Under the pieces are notes generated by a model. That model was not told the DNA's origin, searched no databases, and worked only from the letters and a program-made list of their open reading frames with translations. A DNA stretch of 64,000 nucleotides, from positions 89,356,128 to 89,420,127 of the forward strand of contig CM070875.1 in NCBI GenBank assembly GCA_036365515.1, in the 5' to 3' direction. Each line of letters opens with the position of its first letter. Position 1 is the stretch's first letter. Below, one piece after another: positions 35,201-44,715 of the stretch. The stretch comes from Torymus aiolomorphi (taxonomy: Eukaryota > Arthropoda > Insecta > Hymenoptera > Torymidae). Made by a program: the position numbers and the translations under genes.

Positions 35201-35828
35201 TATGGCTGGCATTGCAATGTACACGTTTTTCTGAAATGAAAAATAAAACTCACAAAGTATCTTTTCGAATAATTTTTATTCACCTTGTACTAAATTATTA
35301 ATGGCAATAACAGTTAATAATGGTCAACAATTACTTAAAACTATTTGTATCTGTTTATAAATGTTACGAAATATAGGATTTTGAACGCAGTTTCAAATAG
35401 TTTATACGAGTTTGAAACACTTTCAAATAATTTTTAATGACATTTAAAATGAATTAATAATTGGTAATTAACAGTTTATAGTAAACTCTTACCAACAGTT
35501 TTTAAAACTTTATAGAACAAAAATATTTCCGCTAAGGCAAAAACTGAAAAATTATTAGAATATAATAAGTATATAATACATATCTGAATTCTCTTCATCG
35601 CTGCTAAAATATGTTCTTGTATGTTAACATCATAATTTCCACAAATTTACTCTTGTAAAAAGGAAAACTCAACAGAACACTTGATTCTTTGCTATAGTAT
35701 CTGCTCTCTTCGCCGCGGTCTGCCGGAGCAGCGCTCTGAACTTAGTCAAATGATTCCGTTCTGGTTCGCTCTGAAGTTAATCAAATGATTCCGTTTCACC
35801 GGGAGAATCCTCGCGGGGCCAACGCTGG
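32201..35828 (-). repeat. Right terminal inverted repeat of the giant element
   Basis: Reverse complement of 14155-17758 with the same internal order. Near the outer end it carries a ~35-bp tandem duplication of the TCAAATGATTCCGTT segment (about 35740-35797) that the left end lacks. The high identity of the arms implies recent formation or ongoing gene conversion. Confidence 0.93.
32705..33140 (-). pseudogene. Captured coiled-coil gene fragment resembling Mad1 (right arm copy)
   Basis: Mirror of the left-arm fragment. The 64 residues at 32711-32905 (minus) are identical to those at 17044-17238, while flanking bases differ in places: of ~50 bp upstream, two differ. It carries the same LQKKMQLVTRE and YRQQLDTYE motifs and the same stops upstream. 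Identical residues with changed flanks could mean selection, conversion or simply youth; these data do not separate them. Confidence 0.5.
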
Positions 35829-35914
35829 CTATACTCTTACCTAGTCTTATGTAAGGTGGCGCTGCGCATCTACTTTCTACCTTTCTGATATAAATGTACT
35901 CACATATTCTAACA
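35829..35914 (-). mobile_element. Copia 5' LTR, fragment 2, with duplicated CTATAC
   Basis: It begins with the second CTATAC copy (35829-35834) and completes the LTR (35835-35914, 80 bp) to ...TATTCTAACA. GTTAC follows at 35915-35919. 192 + 80 = 272 bp, the exact length of the intact LTR. Confidence 0.95.
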
Positions 35915-35919
35915 GTTAC

Positions 35920-36236
35920 ATAAGTCCCGCATAATTTATTAACTCCGGCGTGCCAAGAACATTACCAGTTTCATAGTCATCACTAAATAAAAATAGCGGT
36001 AGAACGTTTCGAGATTTGAAATTTTTAGTTTTTTCCTTCCATAGTCTACTTTGTACAAAGTTAGAAATAACATTTTTTTCATTTTGTAATTCTTTTACAT
36101 AGGAAATTATATCATCATAAACATTTGGCAATTCAAAAAAATTTTTAAGCATAGTTCTTAACGGGAAAAAGTAAATATACGATTTTTCAAGCTCTTCTTT
36201 AGTTTCTCCACTTGCTTTACGCTTAAAACCTTGCTC
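35920..36236 (-). pseudogene. EnSpm/CACTA-like transposase pseudogene, 5' part
   Basis: The minus strand encodes a stretch with YFFPLRTMLKNFFELPNVYD, NFVQSRLWK and VLPLFLFSDDYETGNVLGTP. It belongs to the same transposase-like family as 10336-11823 and comes just before it in the family's order. The frame ends at TAA created at the Copia target site. The one-base offset to the downstream part shows a frameshift near the junction. Upstream of 36236 the open frame continues only through an unrelated repeat. Confidence 0.6.
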
Positions 36237-38200
36237 GTTTTTAGGCACGACCGCTTCTCGGGAGAGCCTTATATTTTCGTTAGGGCGAAAATTGTAACAC
36301 TTCAAATTCTTAAATTTACAACATAACAACTATTTTCCACCCAAAAGAAGAACATTTTAAGCGTTTTCAGAGATCTATGTATGTCTGTACGTATGTATGT
36401 GATCAAGTAACCCGATTATCTCAGCGAAATTTCGACGGATCCAAACGGGCTTTGGGGACTATACTCGTCTAATTATAAGTAACTGACAGTTCTCTACCGA
36501 GCCAAATCGATCGACAAATAAAAAAACGCCAGGGCAAATAAAAATTTGAAAAAATCGATTTTTGAGTATACGGTGAACAAAATTAAATTTAAGTCAAAAC
36601 CAACAAATGCATTTGCTAAAACTAATTAAAACACGTCTTTTTTACATTGAACATTTTTTTTTATGAACAATATTTAACAATGTAATAGCGAAAAAATCGC
36701 TAAAATCATCAAAAATAGTCGTTTTTTTTCTATTACTTTACAGGATTTGAATTTACACAAAAATGTTAAATACAAAAGTTATAGATAATATCGAAACAAA
36801 ACTTTTTCCCATTCAACATTTTTTTCTACGATCAATTCCAGATGAGTTAAATCCAAAAAACGGGTTTTAACGCCTAAATGTACATAAAATGGCTGATTTT
36901 CGTTTATAACTGAGCAGAATTTGACTTTACACAAAAATTTTAAATGTAAAAGTTATAGATAATATTAAAACAAAACTTTTTTATATTGAACATTTTTTGC
37001 TACGACCAATTCCTGACGAGTTAAATCCAAAGAAACGATTTTTAACGCCTAAATATACCTAAAATCGCCGATTTTCGTTTATAACGTTGCAGGATTTGAT
37101 TTTATACAAACAAAAGTTATAGATAATATTTGTCCCATTTATTTTTTGTCCGATTTTTTAGGCACGACCGCTTCTCGGGAGATCCTTATATTTTCACTAG
37201 AGCGAAAATTGTAAGACTTCAAAAACGAACAATTTGTTGCATAAAAACTATTCTTCACCCAGAATTAATTCATTTTAGGCGTTTTTTATGGTGTATGTGT
37301 GTATGTCCGTTCGTATGTAGTCAAGTTTATGGAATATCTTAGCGAATTTCCAATAGATCTTAACGAATTTTGGCCCAGATACTCGTCTAATTATAAGTAA
37401 GCTCCAGTCTTATACCGAGCCGAAAAAATCGATTTTTGAACATAATATGAATAAAATTAATTTTACGTCAAAAAACAACAAATGCATCTGCTAAAACTAA
37501 TTAAAACACGTCTTTTTTACATGGAAAATTGTTTTCTATGAACAATATTTAACAATGTAATAGCGAAAAAATCGCTAAAATCATCAAAAATAGTCGTTGT
37601 TTTGCTATTTCTTTACAGGATTTGATTTTACACAATAATGTTAAATGTAAAAGTTATAAATAATATTAATTATAAATAAATTATTATAATAAATATTTAT
37701 TATAATTATAATATTATAATAAATATTTATTATTATTATAAATAAATTAATATTAAAACAAAACTTTTTCCTGTTAAACATTTTTTTGTACAATCAATTC
37801 CTGACGAGTTAAATCCAAACAAACGATTTTTAACGCCTAAATATACATAAAATGGACGATTTTCGGCTATAACTTGACAGGATTAGATTTTACACAAAAA
37901 TGTTGAATGTAAAAGTTATAGATAATATTAAAACAAAACTTTTTCCTATTAAACATTTTTTTGTACAATCAATTCCCGACGAGTTAAATCCAAACAAACA
38001 ATTTTTAACGCCAAAACATACATAAAATGGACGATTTTCGCTTATTTCAACGATTTGACTTTACACAAAAATATTGAATGCAAAAGATATACTTATGGAT
38101 AACATCGAAACAAAACTTTTCCCCAATTAATATTTTAATGTACAATCAATTCTGATTATCTAAACCAATAAATACGACACTTTACATATTTAATTTTCGC
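36237..38200. repeat. Tandem repeat block, ~920-bp unit with ~190-bp subunits
   Basis: TTAGGCACGACCGCTTCTCG occurs at about 36240 and 37159 and starts two ~920-bp units. Within them ~170-190-bp subunits recur, marked by TTTACACAAAAATGTTAAAT, AAAACAAAACTTTTT and ACGAGTTAAATCCAAA (about 36760, 36930, 37630, 37895, 38060). A TTATTATAAT-rich run sits at about 37670-37750. Non-coding. Confidence 0.75.
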
Positions 38201-38821
38201 TTATTTAACATGATTCGATTTGACAAAGAATTATTCAATGCAATAGCTTTAAATAATATCGGAAAAATCAATATAACATTCGAAAGATCATATAATTATA
38301 AAAATATAATCATAAGATATAAAATTGCATTTAATTACAATGTTAAAATAGTACATTACGATACTGCCACTGAAGTCACATGTATCGTACGATATCTTAT
38401 AGCACGTTTACCTCAGCCCGCTGTCACGCCTATCCGTACTTTAATCAGTCCACTAGCTACGCTCGCGCGCTAACCTCACGGTGCAATAATCGACTACTTA
38501 GGTCACGGGTAGGCGTGACTTAAGTGCGGACTTAGGTCACACTGTGCTATAATAGTACATTTCGACACGGGTGGGGAAGTCGATTATTTAGCTGGTGTGA
38601 CTTTTTGCACGAGCGAAGCGAGTGCGAAAAAGTCAGACCACCTAAATAATCGACTTACGCACTAGTTTCGAACGGTATTTTATATTTTATAGGTATTTAT
38701 AGAGTGCCGAAAAATCATATCAAAGTTGTGATTTTGAGATTAGAGTGGTATAAAATGAGATAAACACATAGAAAATATAATTTAAAAAAAAGAAATATCT
38801 AATGTTTACAAAATGCCAAAT
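38201..38821. repeat. Degenerate palindromic repeat with CACGAGCGAAGCGAGTGCG
   Basis: Contains CCCGCTGTCACGCCTATCCG (about 38417) and CACGAGCGAAGCGAGTGCG, flanked by inverted CTAAATAATCGACTT / AAGTCGATTATTTAG. Related sequence (GTCCGCTGTCACGCGTATCC) is at 40796. It is a dispersed palindromic repeat; family not recognised. Confidence 0.5.
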
Positions 38822-38906
38822 ATCCAGAAATTTTTGAGTTGTTGTAAAAACACGTTATAATTGTGTTCCGAAATGTTAGGAATCAAAATAGATGATTTTT
38901 GAAAAA

Positions 38907-38982
<76 letters not shown>

Positions 38983-39511
38983 CCTAGATCTCAATTTTTA
39001 CTCGGTCAATTTTGACCGGGCAGGTCTCATTTTCCGGTCAAAATCCGTTTTTTCTTATTGGGGCGATATGTTTTTGTTTTTTTTTTTCAAATTTTCGATT
39101 TTTCTCAAACTGCTTTTTGATTTTTTTTTTTTTTTTAATGATAGGATCGAGTTATTAGAATCGGATGGGTAGCGTTGGAAAGAGAATTAAAATACCTATA
39201 TTTTCTAAAAAAATTATTAACAATAACGTGTTTTTTTTTTAGATGCTTATAACTCCCAAACTAAACAGTCAATTTTCTTTGAGAAAAATCATGATAATGG
39301 ATAATATAAATAAATATAAATCTGTAATGTTTTAATTCATTTTGTTGGTTAGTTTTTTAGAAAAAAATTGAAAAATGAAAATTGATTTTTGTATATCCAA
39401 CGATTACAGGAGTAACAATGACTTAATCGCTTAAAAATTCTTTGTAATCGTAGATTTATAAATTTCGTTAGTAAATATTAATTAAAGGAATCAACATATT
39501 AAGGTTGAGGA
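38822..39511 (+). repeat. Second copy of repeat A with (TG)35
   Basis: Matches 96-730: TTTTTGAGTTGTTGTAAAAA, the TG run (here ~35 units, 38910-38979), GGATCGAGTTAT and TTATAACTCCCAAACT. It continues into GGAATCAACATATTAAGG, the segment at 2722-2800, so the two copies share overall organisation. Confidence 0.75.
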
Positions 39512-40570
39512 ACCCTGGCGCAAGAAAAAACTGTACCTTTCTGTACATTTCTGTACATTTCCGTACATTTTTGTACATTTTCGTACATTTTTGTTACTTA
39601 AGAGACTTTTGTACAGATTTGTACAGTTATGTACGGAAATGTACAAATTAGTACAGCAATGTACGGAAATGTACAGAAATGTACAGGAATGTACACGAAT
39701 ATACGGTAATGTTGATAAATAAAAATCAAAGTTTATTTATAATATTGTAAAAAATATGTTGTTAGTATTGAATTATTTGATATTAATTACATCCAAATAT
39801 ATATTTTGAGTCAATAGATATGGACAGTTGTGGTAAACGGATGAAATGATTTTTGCATGCCCGTGTGACTTTAATTTTGAGTTACTTTATCGACATTAAC
39901 TTAATAACATATCCTTCAATAATAGAATAACATAAAAACCTCACTGTCAACTCAATTATGGTAACATCAATCACATTTGTCAACTTTGGAATCATTATCA
40001 TTTTTAAACTGAGAATGAATTTAATGTGTTAATTAGTATAATGTACCATATAAGGGCGATTTGAATCATCACAGATAAGTATACTTCAATTGCGCAGATG
40101 GTAAAGGGTCGGCTTAGTAATCTAAAGATTGTGGGTTCGATTCCCAATAACAATCGGACTTTTTTTTAAATTATTTTTTTATAATTTTATTGCTTTGGCC
40201 AACCCTTATCCAATTCAATTTCCAAATATAAATATATTATTTTATTAATTATTAAAAATTTTAAGGATTTTGAGTATTTTTTATATTATTCTTTAGAATT
40301 GTACATTTCTGTACATTCTTGTATAATTCTGTGTATTTGTGTACATTTCCGTACATTTCTGTACATTTCTGTACAAATCGGTACAGAAGTCTCTTAAGTA
40401 ACAAAAATGTACAGATATTTACATAAATGTACGAAAATGTACGAAAATGTACGGAAATGTACAGAAATGTACAATAATGCACAGATTTGTACGGAAAAGT
40501 ACCGGAATGTACAAGTATCTACGGAAATGTACAGAAGTATACAGAAATGTACAGTTTTTTCTTGCGCCAG
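39512..40570. mobile_element. Foldback element FB9, TGTACATTTC-type arms
   Basis: CCTGGCGCAAGAAAAAACTG at the left is inverted as CAGTTTTTTCTTGCGCCAGG at the right. The arms (~190-270 bp) are degenerate tandem TGTACATTTC / GAAATGTACA units. The site is split relative to 2722-2800 between GTTGAGGAA and ACTACGGGCC, suggesting a 3-4-bp duplication (GAA). The ~550-bp loop holds a tRNA-like promoter. Confidence 0.85.
40091..40167 (+). ncRNA. tRNA-like Pol III promoter with T-run terminator
   Basis: An A-box-like TGCGCAGATGG (40091-40101) and a perfect B box GGTTCGATTCC (40134-40144) are spaced as in tRNA genes. TTTTTTTT follows (40160-40167). The acceptor arm and anticodon stem do not pair well, so this is not a working tRNA gene. 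It could be the head of a tRNA-derived SINE or a tRNA pseudogene inside FB9. Confidence 0.45.
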
Positions 40571-40915
40571 GGAAACTACGGGCCAATGAATTGAAAGAGG
40601 TTTTTTTAATTAATGAATAAATATCGATAAAAAATTTATCGTACTAATACATTACGATACAAGTGCGATAAGTGGCACATTATTTCATGGCGTAAAGTTA
40701 AGGCCCGAGCGTAACGAGGATCCTTTGACAGCGTGTAATGTCTTACTTAACGCATTAGTATCGTACAATTTTTTATAACACTGCCTGCCCTAAGTCCGCT
40801 GTCACGCGTATCCGTGCGCTAAGCAGTTCACTATCGCACCGTGAGGTTAGCGCACGAGCGAGCAAGTGCGATAAACATGGTGAAATAATGGACTACATAT
40901 CGCACGGATATTTTT
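40571..40915. repeat. Degenerate palindromic repeat related to 38.4 kb
   Basis: TACATTACGATACAAG is loosely mirrored by ACGCATTAGTATCGTA. GTCCGCTGTCACGCGTATCC and GCACCGTGAGGTTAGCGC match the block near 38417-38480. Non-coding. Confidence 0.5.
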
Positions 40916-42000
40916 TTTTTATTAAATTATACCTACTTCTAGAAAGATGAAATTTGCTTAAAAGAACATACGATGCCTGAAATACATTATAGAAGCAGAG
41001 TTCTATTATTTTTATACATAAGCACATTTACGCCAACTAAACATCGACAACACTGAATGATGAGTACACCTGCTAAATCTGACTGGTGGCTTTTATAACA
41101 TTACAGGAGCAGGATTAATTTATCTTTCATGTTGTAAATTTCAGCCTAATTAATTAAATAGGTTTTCTCTTATGAAATCTGAAGGGCCATGTAGTGTGAG
41201 CTTGTCTGAAAGATTTATAGAGTATGCTTAAATAAATATTCTGGAAACCTGTCAGAATTATGAAAAGTTCACCATAACCTCTAAAAGTCAATTAATACTG
41301 GTAGTTAATGGATAAGCTCATTGTTCATTAACTACTACAATTCGACAGAATTTTACAGATTAAAATAACTTTTCTCACAATTTTTATACGTACTCAGATT
41401 TATTGTTATGGCGGGACAAGCTGTATAGAAGTTTCAGACACACTCACACTACATTACACTACAGTATACGGACCAAAATTAAAAACTTAATAAGAAAATT
41501 CATCCGGCTCCTACAATATAAAAGCCACTTGTCAGATTTAGCAGGTGTACTGAGCATTCAATGTTATCGATATTTACTTTGAGGTAATGTGTCCGTACTT
41601 AATCCAAAAGACTAATAATGATAGAAACCGGCTTCAGTAATGCATCTCAGACATTCCATGTATTTTTGAGTTGACTCTATCTTTTTGAAAGTACATGTAA
41701 TTTAATAAAAAAAATAAAAATACAGTTCTATAAAAAATACACAAGCAGTGCCTGAATTAAATCTGAGAAATTGCATGACTTATTTCTTTCTTTTTATTAA
41801 ATTATACCTACAAAAAAAAAGATAAAATCAGCTTAAAAATACATAAGTAGCTTGAAATGAATTATAAAAGCAGATTTCTATCATTCTTATGTTCTTCTAA
41901 ATGAAGTTTGAAAAAACATCCTCAAAGTAAATATCAACCACATCAATGAATGAGGAATAGATCTGTTAAATTTGACCAGTTGCCTCTTATAATTGCTGCT
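40916..42000. repeat. Imperfect repeats around 41.0-41.9 kb
   Basis: TACACCTGCTAAATCTGACT at about 41066 is inverted as AGTCAGATTTAGCAGGTGTAC-like sequence at about 41534. A diverged direct copy lies at about 41960. TATAGAAGCAGAGTTCTATT at 40988 also recurs in altered form at about 41866. No reading frame shows family motifs. Confidence 0.5.
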
Positions 42001-42349
42001 TTTTCTGAAAGGATAATACAAACCCTGAAACAAAAAATGAAGCTATAGTAACGGTTGAAAGCAGTAGATTACTGAAATAATAATTATTCAATGAAGAGAC
42101 CACAAAGTGGTCACAGTGAATTAAAATAAATACAGACTAGATCACCTTCCATTGATAATCTATAGAAAGATGAAGCTGCCAAGATGTGTGCATCAGGAAG
42201 CCCTTCACTCAACGTTACCCACTATAATGCCATTGTTGAGTTTCTCAAAGTTGCCGTTCCCAATTTGGTCCTATTTTTTTGAAAGTCTCCTGCTTTATGA
42301 TAGTCATATAATGACGCCCTCGAGAAAAGAACAATTATATGAAGACGTG

Positions 42350-42790
42350 TTGTCTTCTGCAGGAACTCTTCGCCCTAGGCCAAAAACATAATTACAACAA
42401 GAATAACTTGGTAACGGAGGGAGTACAGAGAAGCCACACTCCTGTCAAAGGGGTAAGAAATTATTGCAGGATAGATACTAGCTTAAAAGTATAAACCAAT
42501 AAACATTCTTACAGTAAGCTACTCACCAGATAATTTTTTCAACGAGTTCAGAGGTTGTCAATGTCCACATAAAATATGTCAATCAATCCAACATATAGTC
42601 CCAATAAAAACCGCTAGCTGCAGGTGTTTAGAACGCCGTGACGTCGTCTGCAGGAGCTCTTCGCCCTAGGCCAAAAACATAATTACAACAAGAATAACTT
42701 GGCAACGGAAGGAGTACAGAGAAGCCACAATCCTGTCAAAGGGGTAGAAAATTATTGCAGGATAGATGCTAGCTGTAAAGTAAACGAGAA
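42350..42790 (+). repeat. Direct repeat pair, ~135-bp core at a ~300-bp period
   Basis: CTTCGCCCTAGGCCAAAAAC occurs at about 42368 and 42659. Similarity extends through GGAGTACAGAGAAGCCACA to TTATTGCAGGATAGATRCTA and beyond, at roughly 90-95% identity. Confidence 0.8.
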
Positions 42791-42886
42791 AACATTCTCA
42801 CAGCAAACTACTCACAATATAGTGTTAGCGTGTCGATAAGATCATTCATAGCACTATATATTTACCAAGATATGTTGAGAGAATTG

Positions 42887-43625
42887 AAAGGGATCTTTGC
42901 ACTCCAAAGTCGAAAAAGCGCATGTGTATTCTCAACTAAGACCTCCTCACCCTCACTTAAAGTTTACCAGAATGTTCACACACAATACAATACATACAGA
43001 GGGATTGCGTATGCAATTTCAGATCGACTCAATCAGCTGGTACGGAGAAAATGACATTTTTCTCAAAAATTTCTTGAAAAAGACAGAAATTGCAATATCT
43101 CCAGACTTGCTGATTATGCATATCTAAATCTTGATATACTGTCCCTCAGCATGTATTCCATCATGTATGGAAAGTTTAAGATACTTGTAGGGAATAGAAA
43201 GGGATTTTTGCACTCAAAAGTCGAGAAAGCGCATGTGTATTCTCAACTAAGACCTCCTTACCCTCACTTAAAGTTTACCAGAATGTTCACACACAATGCA
43301 ATGCATGCTGAGGCATTGTACGTTAAGTTTCAGATATACTCAATCAGCCAAATTGGAGGAAATTAATTTTCTTTCTTAATAATTTCCTCAAAAAGCACAC
43401 AAAAAATGCTGTAACTCCACACTTGCTGATTATTTAGATCTGAAACATGGTATATAATCCCTCAGCATGCATGATATGGTGACGTGTGTAAAGCTGAAGA
43501 TATTTTCAGAGAAAGGAAAGGTATTTGTATACTTGAAAGTCGAAAAAGCTCATTTACACTTCCAACTAAGACTACCTTGATCCTTGCTCAAAGTTTAACA
43601 AAATGTCCTTGTGAAAAAAAGATGA
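42887..43625 (+). repeat. Three tandem units of ~310 bp
   Basis: GTCGAAAAAGCGCATGTGTA at about 42909, a near copy at about 43220, and a diverged third at about 43540. Each is followed by CAACTAAGACYWCCTYR and AAAGTTTA. The short open frames they create are not conserved between units. Origin unknown. Confidence 0.75.
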
Positions 43626-44071
43626 AAACCCTGCAAGATTAGAAAAGAGCTAGTATTATTGAAATAATACTTACTCAAGGGTAAGACCACAACTTAATAA
43701 ACAGAGAACTCGACCAACATCAATATCGATCCATACAGCAATTTAGGAAAAACAGTGACTGCAGATATAAACATTGATGACTGCCGTCTGCCGGACTGTC
43801 GTGCGCACATGGTTGACATGGTGCGGGTGGGAGTCAGATAGGAAGCGAAGCACTGTAGCGATAATACATACGTAGTAAGCAGCTTTCTTGTGTTCACTCC
43901 GTACTGAAACTTTTTCACTAGAAGTTCGGCCTAGCCTTTTTCTCGCATCATCCACGACGCCGTGTAGCTTACGTAATGAAGCTACGAGCTATCAGCTGAC
44001 GAGCCAGACGAGACGAGCAGGTGAGCCGCAGCGCATGCGCATGCGCGCACACTCACATGAGTGAAGTGTGT
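43626..44071. other. Apparently unique flank of the Gypsy cluster
   Basis: Less AT-rich, non-repetitive-looking sequence with a GCGCATGCGCATGCGCGC tract at about 44031. It may be host DNA into which the Gypsy element inserted. No gene seen. Confidence 0.4.
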
Positions 44072-44715
44072 TGTTATGACCCGAGTCGGGATCTTCAAGC
44101 AGAAGGGCGTTTCTGCAATGGTCGCCGGGTTGACCAATTAGAATTTGGGAACGTGGCTCAATTAAGCGCTAAAGCGCACAGAGTTGCGAGAGGTTTAAGT
44201 AAAACTCAAACTCAAGAGATTTAGAGTTTATTCCGTGTTTATTGAATTAGATATCACTTTAATTAATGTCTTTAACAATGCTTTCGTTAATGTGTTCGTG
44301 ACTCGATATAAACTTTAACTGACAGTAAGATAAAGCCAGCTTGCGCGCGCTGATGCAATAACCGTTAACAAATCGGATTTCGCGCACTGATGCAATACTT
44401 GTTACGAAGCTTTAAGAGTACTTGGTAACGCTCGACTAAAAGCTCAACGGCGCAACGTACACGGTAACAAAGACCAGACTAGTTGGCAGCCGACTGTTAG
44501 AGCTTCTGGGCGCAACATGCACAAGTGCAGCAGAGTACCAAGCGAGTTGGTAACGACCCAGGTCTAAAGCTACAAAGCGTCTCATGCGCTCGGTAGCGAC
44601 TGACTCTGGCGGCCCGGGGCTCTTCTTTTATATCCTGGACGCGGACCTTAAACCGTTGACGAGAGGGTATGGGAGGAGCCAGTTCCTCTGGTGGCGAAAA
44701 GCTGAATCTTCTGGA
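44072..44715 (-). mobile_element. Gypsy 1 truncated 3' LTR
   Basis: Matches 50957-51600 nearly base for base from TGTTATGACCCGAGTCGG to GCTGAATCTTCTGGA, then stops; the remaining ~1.07 kb of the LTR is absent. Confidence 0.9.
44598..44632 (-). promoter_or_regulatory. Gypsy 1 3' LTR core promoter
   Basis: On the minus strand TATAAAAG (44632-44625) lies 31 nt before the A of TCAGTC (44603-44598), an arthropod-type initiator. Confidence 0.65.

Larger units (their letters stand above)
14155..35828. mobile_element. Giant foldback element, 21,674 bp, 6-bp target duplication
   Basis: It is inserted in the Copia 5' LTR. CTATAC occurs on both sides (14149-14154 and 35829-35834) but only once in the intact LTR. 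The ends are CCAGCGTTGGCC... and ...GGCCAACGCTGG. The structure is an inverted repeat of ~3.6 kb at each end, arms of a ~105-bp satellite, and an interior with a LINE. No transposase, integrase or polymerase that could belong to it is visible, so it appears non-autonomous. A 6-bp duplication is known for Polinton/Maverick, IS3EU and some Dada elements; Polinton ends normally start AG, unlike this one. Superfamily unknown. Confidence 0.93.

Noticed and set aside
14155..35828. Polinton/Maverick identity for the giant element
   Set aside because: Size and 6-bp duplication fit, but the ends do not start with AG and no protein-primed polymerase, integrase, capsid or packaging ATPase is visible.
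40085..40167. A functional tRNA gene
   Set aside because: A and B boxes are present, but the acceptor and anticodon stems do not form.
42152..43366. Host protein-coding exons in 42-43.4 kb
   Set aside because: Frames are short, not conserved between the tandem units, and show no motifs.
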